Positions 32,804-38,996 of a stretch of DNA of 38,996 nucleotides are shown piece by piece; the first letter of the stretch is position 1, and each line of letters starts with the position of its first letter. Source of the stretch: Shewanella sp. c952 (GTDB lineage: Bacteria > Pseudomonadota > Gammaproteobacteria > Enterobacterales > Shewanellaceae); assembly GCF_019654975.1 (NCBI RefSeq), contig NZ_BPEW01000040.1, positions 1 to 38,996 of the forward strand. Reading direction: 5' to 3'. The notes beneath the pieces were generated by a model. The model was given only the letters and a program-made list of their open reading frames with translations. It was not told where the DNA came from and searched no databases. A program made the position numbers and the translations under genes.

Positions 32804-33907
32804 TCATTGCAGTGGAGTTTGCCTCTTCTGCCAAAACTCGCTTTCAGGCCAGCGCTGTTCTTGATTATAGAAGTAGGCCTTTTGCTCAAGGTAGTTGATA
32901 AAGCTGTGGGCTAGGTTATTGCGATATTGATTGATCTCCAGCGTGTTATTTCTGAGCCAAGCTTCAATTGCTGTTGCGGCATCTATGCCATTTTTAAGTG
33001 CTTTGTAGATCCCTTGCGAGCTAATAGGATCGAAGCTTGACGCGGAGTCGCCAACGGCTAGCCAGCACTGGTCGGCAGGGGGATCCATAATGGCAGACTG
33101 GGCAACCCAAGTGTGCAGGTTACTTGGGGTTGCTTGACCTGCAATAGGGCTAATATGTTGGGTGAGTTGCAGCGCGTGCTGCCAAGCATCAATGCTTTTG
33201 AGCTGCTTTTGCTTGATAACCTCGGCGTCGCTGGCAACGGTGACGATGACCTTATCATTGGGTAGGTGAGCTAAATACCACCAACCATAATCAACAGCTT
33301 CTAGCAGGGTCATCTGCTGGTAACTCTGTTTCGTGATGATGTCGCTAGCGTTAAAGTAGCCGCTTACTGCAACGAGCTGATCTTCAACTTGTACTTTAGC
33401 GTTAAATTGGCGGGCAACTTTAGCGCTACGGCCTGTGGCATCAACGATAAAGCGACATCGAATTTGGGCCTTATTACGTAGAGTTACTTTAATCGGATAG
33501 GGGTGTTGCTCTTGGGTTAAGCTAGCAAAATGGGTGTTTTTCAGCAGTGCGCCGCCCTGTTTTTCGACCTGCATAGCGAGAAACCTGTCGAATGCGCTGC
33601 GGTTTAAGTGCCAGCCGTTGCCCTGGGGGTTAAACAGGTAGTCGTTATAGCCGAGTTGATCGCTGCCCCAGCTTGAGTAACTCCCTAAGCAAGGCGCATG
33701 TTTTTGTGCACTAAAGGCGCTCCAGATCCCTAGTTTTTCGAAGAGTTCGCGGCTGTTGGGTGGGATGCTCTCGCCAATTCGAGGGGCAGTGTAATCACTG
33801 CCCTCGATGACAAGCGTATTGTTAACCCCAAGGTTGTGCAACGCAATCGCAGTTGCACAACCAGCAGGGCCTCCTCCGACGATGATGACGTCATAGAGTG
33901 GTTTCAT
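32804..33907 (-). CDS. LodB-like FAD-dependent maturase/oxidoreductase
   Basis: 367-aa flavoprotein. An N-terminal dinucleotide-binding motif (DVIIVGGGPAGCATAIAL, Gly11-Gly16) and the downstream GDSASSFDPISSQGIYKAL motif that contacts the FAD ribityl chain place it in the tryptophan-halogenase/geranylgeranyl-reductase-like group. In lod-type systems the LodB partner is needed to build the cysteine tryptophylquinone cofactor of LodA. Its place three bases after the LodA-like gene supports that role here. SD AAGAGG precedes the ATG. It is the last gene of the operon. Role inferred from family and context. Confidence 0.88.
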   Translation of the reverse strand: MKPLYDVIIVGGGPAGCATAIALHNLGVNNTLVIEGSDYTAPRIGESIPPNSRELFEKLGIWSAFSAQKHAPCLGSYSSWGSDQLGYNDYLFNPQGNGWHLNRSAFDRFLAMQVEKQGGALLKNTHFASLTQEQHPYPIKVTLRNKAQIRCRFIVDATGRSAKVARQFNAKVQVEDQLVAVSGYFNASDIITKQSYQQMTLLEAVDYGWWYLAHLPNDKVIVTVASDAEVIKQKQLKSIDAWQHALQLTQHISPIAGQATPSNLHTWVAQSAIMDPPADQCWLAVGDSASSFDPISSQGIYKALKNGIDAATAIEAWLRNNTLEINQYRNNLAHSFINYLEQKAYFYNQEQRWPESEFWQKRQTPLQ

Positions 33908-33910
33908 CGC

Positions 33911-36034
33911 TTACCTCTTTTTGTTGATGGCAGTTTCGTTGCCAGCAATCATCGGCCAAGGGGTGGGTTGCTTCAGTTCTGGGGTTTTACCTTCGAGCTT
34001 ACTTTCCACTTCTAGATAGACATCATCGGGGTAGCATTGGCCGTCATCTATGATGCTGGCTTGTACTATCACACCAATGTCGTTCCATTTTTCAAGCATC
34101 TCACTGTACTGCCAGAAGCGGCCTGCATTGGCTAAGTTACCACTGTCCGTTGGGCTATTTTCTCCCGGTACTGTGCCGCGGCCTCTAACTGAGTAACGCT
34201 GTGGCGGTAGGCCATGACGGTCTTTATCTATCTGTGAGTCTTGAAAGTCTTGGGCGGTATAAACCGTCACTGGACGCTGGGCTGGCCACGACCAATAGAG
34301 GGTTTGTGAGTCTTGGGTGTTGGGAGAGGTTTGATGAATAGCGCAAGAGTTGTAGTCTGCATGCCATGGCAGTGCCATAAATTTAGTGGCATCGCCTGGC
34401 TCTAGCCCTAGGTGTTCAACATCTTCATGGCGGGGGATCCAGCCAAGAGTCAGTAATGGGGCTTTATAGCCAAGGCTTTGGTTGCTAACAGCGGCGTAAT
34501 CGAGGGTTTTGTGATGAATACGAAAAGGCCCTGCGCCTTGCTGCCAATTGGTGATATACATACTGGGCTCGCGGATCACCCAGGTCATATCGATACCTGG
34601 GCTAAAGCGACCTCCAAGGCAGTTTTGCAGCGTGGCTCGGTCGAGGTATTCACCCGCGCCAAGTGGCTTGTCGTTACTCTTTTTATATTGGTGATTAGAC
34701 CAACAATGTAGAGCATGGTATTGGCTCACCGTTGGGCTGAGAAACGGTTTGCCGCCAGCGGGACTTGAATCGCCAAGTGCCAAAGGCATTAGCGGTGCTC
34801 CCACATCGATAGATTGTGAACGCCAACTTGCTTGCTTTCCGGCGTTGGGTTGGCGAATGTAAGCAAGCCCTGCCAAGATGGTTTCGTCGGGATTGTCGTC
34901 GGCACTAATACTGTCGACACTGTTATGGGCGTCAATGGCAAAACTGGGCAGATAGGCATTCCACAATTGCTGCGCTGTGGCTCTGAAGAGAGGTTTAATG
35001 TGGTCGTCGAAAGCCGGCTGATAGTTGGGGTTAAACTGACCGTTACTGAAGATGGCTGGATCTAAATCTAACTGTCGTAAAAATAGATCATATGCTTCGT
35101 CAAACAGTGATACGACATTGAGTGTTTGCGGCGCATAGCTTGGGTCTGTCACCACCACCCAGCCACCAAAAACTGTGGCGGTAGTGCCATCGTCAAACTG
35201 CACGGTGGCATTGACTGGGCCGTCAGAGGTGTCGTCAAACCATTGGTCATTATTGACGGGATTATTTATCTGCACTTTATCTTTTGCATCTAGCTTCCAT
35301 GCGTTACTTTTACCGTAACCACCAGCAACAATGAGTCGACCACAGCTATCCGTTTCCATCTCTCCTAAGCTATCGATACGCCCTTGAGGCGTTTCTAGTT
35401 GCTCAAAGTGCATATATGGGAAGGACTGTGGATAGTCAGGCAGCTGTTGGATTTCAGCGTTTTTTTCGATAGATGCGACGTGGTTAGGGCTAAATTCTAC
35501 TTTGCTATTACAACCTTTCAACACCCGTGGGCCGGCATCAATAATTAGCTTTTTGAGTCGCTCGCCATTGTATGGGTCTAGACCCTCGCGCAAGTTTCTT
35601 AAGGTCGGCGTGGCACCGTTGTCATAAGCGACTGCACCATGGTCGTCATCATTGGCAAACCAGCTGCATTTTTTGTTGGCTAAATGGACACTCCAAACAA
35701 TGTCGACGACCTTCTTGCCATCGATAACACTGCCAATTTTAATCTCTTGCCCATCTGCTGCTGGATATTGCTCTACCTTCTCTTCAGGATAGGCAAAAAT
35801 ACGAAAGCGTGCCGCTTGGCGTTTAAAGGCACCATAGGCATCACGGAACTCTGAGCTTTTTATGATGGTATTTTCAGTGCCAGGACGAATAGGTAACCCG
35901 CCAGTTGTAGGATCGCAGGGCTTACCGGGTTGCGGCATTGCGGCAATGGATTCTGGTGCAAGATAATACTCACTGCTATTGCCCACGCGAGCAATACCAA
36001 TAGCTGGATGAATTTTAAAAATAGACTGGCTCAT
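33911..36034 (-). CDS. LodA/GoxA-like quinoprotein amino-acid oxidase
   Basis: 707 aa, near the length of Marinomonas LodA. Characterised family members carry a cysteine tryptophylquinone and oxidise lysine or glycine, releasing H2O2 that can act as an antimicrobial; the substrate here is unknown. Seen: the family start FKIHPAIGIARVGNS, then PEEKVEQYPAADGQEIKIG, GRFSPGIDMTW, LPWHADYNSC and LYWSWPAQRPV. Cys472 (LQNCLGG) and Trp557 (LPWHAD) sit in the two most family-like C-terminal blocks and are my candidates for the cofactor pair; not verified by alignment. No signal peptide, as in other LodA proteins. Two bases separate it from the ferritin-like gene and three from the LodB-like gene. Confidence 0.9.
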   Translation of the reverse strand: MSQSIFKIHPAIGIARVGNSSEYYLAPESIAAMPQPGKPCDPTTGGLPIRPGTENTIIKSSEFRDAYGAFKRQAARFRIFAYPEEKVEQYPAADGQEIKIGSVIDGKKVVDIVWSVHLANKKCSWFANDDDHGAVAYDNGATPTLRNLREGLDPYNGERLKKLIIDAGPRVLKGCNSKVEFSPNHVASIEKNAEIQQLPDYPQSFPYMHFEQLETPQGRIDSLGEMETDSCGRLIVAGGYGKSNAWKLDAKDKVQINNPVNNDQWFDDTSDGPVNATVQFDDGTTATVFGGWVVVTDPSYAPQTLNVVSLFDEAYDLFLRQLDLDPAIFSNGQFNPNYQPAFDDHIKPLFRATAQQLWNAYLPSFAIDAHNSVDSISADDNPDETILAGLAYIRQPNAGKQASWRSQSIDVGAPLMPLALGDSSPAGGKPFLSPTVSQYHALHCWSNHQYKKSNDKPLGAGEYLDRATLQNCLGGRFSPGIDMTWVIREPSMYITNWQQGAGPFRIHHKTLDYAAVSNQSLGYKAPLLTLGWIPRHEDVEHLGLEPGDATKFMALPWHADYNSCAIHQTSPNTQDSQTLYWSWPAQRPVTVYTAQDFQDSQIDKDRHGLPPQRYSVRGRGTVPGENSPTDSGNLANAGRFWQYSEMLEKWNDIGVIVQASIIDDGQCYPDDVYLEVESKLEGKTPELKQPTPWPMIAGNETAINKKR

Positions 36035-36036
36035 GA

Positions 36037-37185
36037 TTATTGCTCCGTTTGGCTTTGTGAAGTAGAGAATACTGGGACGACTCCGTTTTCCCAGCAGGCG
36101 GCTATTGCTGCGCCGACTTTGTACATGGTGGTGCCAAATTCGGCGCCAGCCTCATGCTGTACCTGCTCGACACTGATGCCATTCTCTTTGGCCAACTGTT
36201 GTTGATAAATAGGGTTAAACACAATATTCATTAGCTGTAGGAAATGACCAAAATGGCTAACGAGGATCTGCTGGTTTTGAAGTCCTCTAGGGCTGCCAAA
36301 ATTTAACGGAAAGGTTGCTGGCAGTGTTTGCTTGCGCAGGTAAGTAAACTTTTGGAAGTGATCCCAATAGGGCTGAATGTCGTCAATATGGTTTTGGTAC
36401 TCAGGTGATAGCTGCTCTTGTTGGTAGTCTTCAAAACGTTGCTCAATGGGGACGTCTCGATTGATTTTCTCATCGGGCCAAGCTGCGCCTTCCCCTTGGT
36501 CGACAATTAAATCGATTAACCCATTCACTTGCGTGAGTCCTTCGCAGCCGTCTTTGCTTACCGTTAGTGAGCTAATTTGTGGGTAGGTCGACTGGAAATG
36601 AGCCACTTGGTTAACATTGGCGCTGATACATTCGCTGAGCATCGCAGCACCTTCGCGGATTGCATTGTAGATCTCACCAATTGAGCCGTACTCATCGCTG
36701 CTAGGGTTTAAGGTTGCAGGGCTTAGTTCGCCAGGGCATTCGATAATACACATAGTGTTGATACGTTCGACATCCATTGGCCCTATTTGAGTGCTATAAG
36801 GGCTGAAGACTTTTGTGGGTTGATTGGGATTTTCGGCAAAGTCTAGATGGGGCACCTCTTTGCCATAGTGGGGGGCGGTAATGTGCAGATCAACACCGTA
36901 GGCGTTAGCGATATTGGCTGCACACTGCATATGCAGCATTTCTTGATTGACCACTGAGCGCACTAAGCGTCTGGCCTCAGACGCTTGGTCGATGACGGAG
37001 TACATTGCCGACATATAAAATGGAATGGTATAGAGTTCGACGTCGACGGCCCATTGTAAATGCTCTCGCAGAGCCTCAATGGTCCAGAGGTTTTTATTCA
37101 TAATCCTTTTGGGATGCACGATGTCGTGGCTGGTTAGCAGTTCTTGCTGCGTTCTCATCCCGAGAAATTGTTTAATACTCATCAT
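36037..37185 (-). CDS. Ferritin-like (VioB-type) domain protein in the lod operon
   Basis: About 382 aa from the ATG at 37185, which has AAGGA five bases upstream; the open frame extends 8 codons further to 37209 without a ribosome site. The N-terminal ferritin-like helical bundle has LREHLQWAVDVELYTIPFYM with Glu50, and NQEMLHMQ with Glu82 and His85 (ExxH), a di-iron ligand pattern. The domain is the one annotated from VioB/RebD-type iminophenylpyruvate dimer synthases. The rest (about 200-382) is unrecognised. In an operon with LodA/LodB-like genes it may handle the imine or peroxide product, or help build the cofactor; inferred only. Confidence 0.8.
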   Translation of the reverse strand: MMSIKQFLGMRTQQELLTSHDIVHPKRIMNKNLWTIEALREHLQWAVDVELYTIPFYMSAMYSVIDQASEARRLVRSVVNQEMLHMQCAANIANAYGVDLHITAPHYGKEVPHLDFAENPNQPTKVFSPYSTQIGPMDVERINTMCIIECPGELSPATLNPSSDEYGSIGEIYNAIREGAAMLSECISANVNQVAHFQSTYPQISSLTVSKDGCEGLTQVNGLIDLIVDQGEGAAWPDEKINRDVPIEQRFEDYQQEQLSPEYQNHIDDIQPYWDHFQKFTYLRKQTLPATFPLNFGSPRGLQNQQILVSHFGHFLQLMNIVFNPIYQQQLAKENGISVEQVQHEAGAEFGTTMYKVGAAIAACWENGVVPVFSTSQSQTEQ

Positions 37186-37241
37186 GTATTTCCTTTTGGT
37201 GCGCTGCATAAATTAGCTGGGTTTACCCCATTGCTACAGGG

Positions 37242-37442
37242 TTATTGAGTGTCTACGTGTAGTTTTTTTCGCTCCGCAGTAATATCTACTTGGCCAACTT
37301 TATCGCGGTGTCTAGCTGTTACGTCAGCCGTTGCAGCGTATGCACTGGCCATAGCTGTCGCCGCTGAAATAAACAGGGTTAGTTGTTTTTTCAAGTAATG
37401 CTTAGACGTTGTTTGCTGTAGAGGTGTTTGCTGTACTTGCAT
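37242..37442 (-). CDS. 66-aa putative secreted peptide, first gene of the lod operon
   Basis: Basic N-terminus, one hydrophobic segment (LTLFISAATAMASAYA, about residues 22-37) and an AYA-A type signal cleavage site. This leaves a mature, charged peptide of about 29 residues rich in Lys, Arg and Asp (TARHRDKVGQVDITAERKK) with no Cys or Trp. AAGGAG eight bases before the ATG supports real translation. It precedes the ferritin-like start by 56 bases on the same strand. No family recognised. A secreted peptide substrate or partner of the oxidase is possible; nothing proves it. Confidence 0.6.
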   Translation of the reverse strand: MQVQQTPLQQTTSKHYLKKQLTLFISAATAMASAYAATADVTARHRDKVGQVDITAERKKLHVDTQ

Positions 37443-37528
37443 GACAGTGACTCCTTGTCGTCAATTAACATCCGTTGTTAACCGGGTTACTCATTTACAC
37501 TCGAAGTAGAGGTTAGGTGAGATCGCTA

Positions 37529-37572
37529 CTGGTAACCTTTCGGAAATCTTCTTTTTAATTAAGTTATTACTT
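37529..37572 (-). repeat. Shared upstream element, copy B (lod operon)
   Basis: CTGGTAACCTTTCGG, then AATCTTC after one variable base and a T-rich part reaching GTTATT. It matches 27251-27295 upstream of the PAS-GGDEF gene and lies about 87 bp upstream of the small-peptide start. Probably a shared promoter or regulator-binding site. Confidence 0.6.
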
Positions 37573-37685
37573 ATCAGCTGCTTGATATGACTTTCGATTT
37601 GTTTTATTGCAGATGTTAGGCGCTAGGGTTTGGGGGGCGGGAGCTTACTTGAGGCTAGACTATGCTTGAGCTGTGATGGTTAGAT

Positions 37686-37715
37686 GATAAGAACATTAAA
37701 GCTAATGTTCTTATC
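37686..37715 (-). terminator. Hairpin after the MFS gene
   Basis: Perfect 12-bp stem GATAAGAACATT / AATGTTCTTATC with a 6-base loop, 23 bases past the MFS stop. No T-run on the minus strand; a terminator or mRNA 3'-end stabiliser by position. Confidence 0.6.
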
Positions 37716-37737
37716 CTTGTGTGTTTTAAAAGGTGGA

Positions 37738-38907
37738 TTAGCCGATAGCGGGAGTTTGGCCGCTATGGGTTTTGTGTAAACTTTTTAACAGCATATAAAT
37801 AGACGTTGTGGTCAACACAAAACCTAAATACAAAATCAGCGAATGCGCAGAACGGTTGCTGTGCTCGGCAATGATAGGACCAAAAACGGAGCCGACACTG
37901 TAACTGAGCAGCATTAACTCAGTCGCTGCGACTATCTTTTCTGCCCCTATGGCTTCACAAGCAAGCGTGATTGCAATGGGGTACAAGGCAAAGCAACTTG
38001 CACCCAGAATAAAGTAGCTCACGCTGATTATTTGCATTGATTTGCCGTCTAACACTCCCACAATACCTATGGTTCCAAGTAGACAAAACAGCGCCATCAG
38101 TAAGCTTTTACTGACTCTTATCGATAAAAAGCTCACTAATGGTTGAATGAGCATACCGCCAATAATAATCACTGCCATTAGAAATGCTGTTTTATCGGTA
38201 CTGGCAAGCTGGGTATTAATGTAGCTTGGCATCAAGCCATATATAGGCCCGAGCAACATACCTGAGACTAGGCAACCTATAATGGCCGGCGTGCTTATTT
38301 TACGTGCTTCTTTTAGTCCTATTTTTTGATGCTGCAACTGCAAAGGTTGACCCTTTTTAACCAGCAGTGGCGGCAGTATGGCAATGAGCAACAGCCCTAT
38401 GACACAAAAAAATGGGGTTAAGCCGCTAATGCCAATAGGACCAATAGCAAGCTGACCTAAAGCGCTACCGCCATAAAGCGACATCATATATAAACCTAAT
38501 CGCTTGGCTCTTTGCTTAGCGCTATCGGCCATGAGTAACCAAGACTCCACCACGACAAATACACCAGCTACAGCTATGCCGGCAATGAATCGTGCCGTTA
38601 GCCATACCCACGCAACTGGAAACATGAGCATCAATAGAATGGTTGCTATCAATAAAGATAGGAACAGGATAAGTGCCAAGCGATGACTGCTCTTTGTGAT
38701 AACAGACTGCACCCCCATTGTGCCCACGAGTATGCCTAGGTAGAAAATACTGGCTAACCAAGCTGTCAGTGAACTGTCCATGTTAAATGAGGTTAGAGAC
38801 AACGGTATAAGGCTCATGAGGAAGCCGGAAGCGATTGCAAAAAAGGCTAGTCCTGTCACTGGGGTGAAGGTGCTGTTTTTTACGGTTAAAAAGGCAGATT
38901 TATCCAC
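37738..38907 (-). CDS. MFS transporter (YcaD/MFS_1 type)
   Basis: 389 aa with about 12 hydrophobic helices. Typical N-half features: AWLASIFYLGILVGT (helix 2) and FIAGIAVAGVFVVVESWLLMADSAKQRAKRLGLYM, where the VESWL block recalls the YcaD-like group. The start is a GTG at 38907 with AGGAG six bases upstream. No regulator or partner gene is visible before the window ends. Substrate unknown. Confidence 0.88.
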   Translation of the reverse strand: MDKSAFLTVKNSTFTPVTGLAFFAIASGFLMSLIPLSLTSFNMDSSLTAWLASIFYLGILVGTMGVQSVITKSSHRLALILFLSLLIATILLMLMFPVAWVWLTARFIAGIAVAGVFVVVESWLLMADSAKQRAKRLGLYMMSLYGGSALGQLAIGPIGISGLTPFFCVIGLLLIAILPPLLVKKGQPLQLQHQKIGLKEARKISTPAIIGCLVSGMLLGPIYGLMPSYINTQLASTDKTAFLMAVIIIGGMLIQPLVSFLSIRVSKSLLMALFCLLGTIGIVGVLDGKSMQIISVSYFILGASCFALYPIAITLACEAIGAEKIVAATELMLLSYSVGSVFGPIIAEHSNRSAHSLILYLGFVLTTTSIYMLLKSLHKTHSGQTPAIG

Positions 38908-38996
38908 CTTGTACTCCTGAATGTATATGCTTTTGCATATTTGATGCTAAATATTGGGAAGCGGAGTTTAGGCTTTTTTTTTATAAAGTAAAGATT

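Overview
The window looks like the chromosome of a marine gammaproteobacterium, most likely Shewanella or a close relative. This rests on gene content: a pentaheme NrfA-type nitrite reductase, a DUF2999 protein, paired LysR/choloylglycine-hydrolase genes, a DUF3857 transglutaminase protein, a LodA/LodB-type quinoprotein operon and short Shewanella-type repeats. Species cannot be fixed from the sequence alone. No rRNA, tRNA, CRISPR array or intact insertion sequence was seen.

Layout. (1) 1-3389: a lipoprotein form of the nitrite reductase nrfA lies between two very AT-rich non-coding stretches. A NarL/NarP-like 7-2-7 box lies upstream of it, and the same 13-bp core recurs at the left window edge. 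(2) 3390-6879: a DUF1275 membrane protein; a DUF134 regulator translationally coupled to a NifX-like protein; and a divergent EamA exporter/MarR regulator pair with three inverted-repeat operators. (3) 7001-12686: three secreted Ntn-hydrolase (choloylglycine hydrolase/penicillin V acylase family) paralogues and two divergent LysR regulators. All three acylase promoters share one architecture. (4) 12787-14961: an arsR-like regulator, thiol-redox protein and permease operon, then DUF2999. (5) 14962-25353: a first MITE-like element, a large membrane transglutaminase-fold protein, a flavin reductase, a YiaV/YiaW-like pair, a second MITE-like element, a secreted S41 protease coupled to a small lipoprotein, a cysteine-synthase-like enzyme and ppiB. 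(6) 25400-31473: a zinc-ribbon membrane protein with a PAS-GGDEF cyclase, then a 126-aa protein of unknown function and a 1083-aa winged-helix/STAND NTPase/TPR membrane regulator whose 3' third is clearly more AT-rich than its 5' part. (7) 31854-37442: a small membrane protein, a Mop/TOBE molybdate-binding protein, a relic of the first MITE-like element, and a four-gene operon: small secreted peptide, ferritin-like protein, LodA-like oxidase, LodB-like flavoprotein. (8) An MFS transporter closes the window.

Most noteworthy: the lod-type operon with two extra partners; a roughly 45-bp near-identical element upstream of both that operon and the diguanylate cyclase gene 10 kb away; the triplicated acylase cassette with a conserved promoter; and the mosaic STAND regulator with its adjacent small protein.
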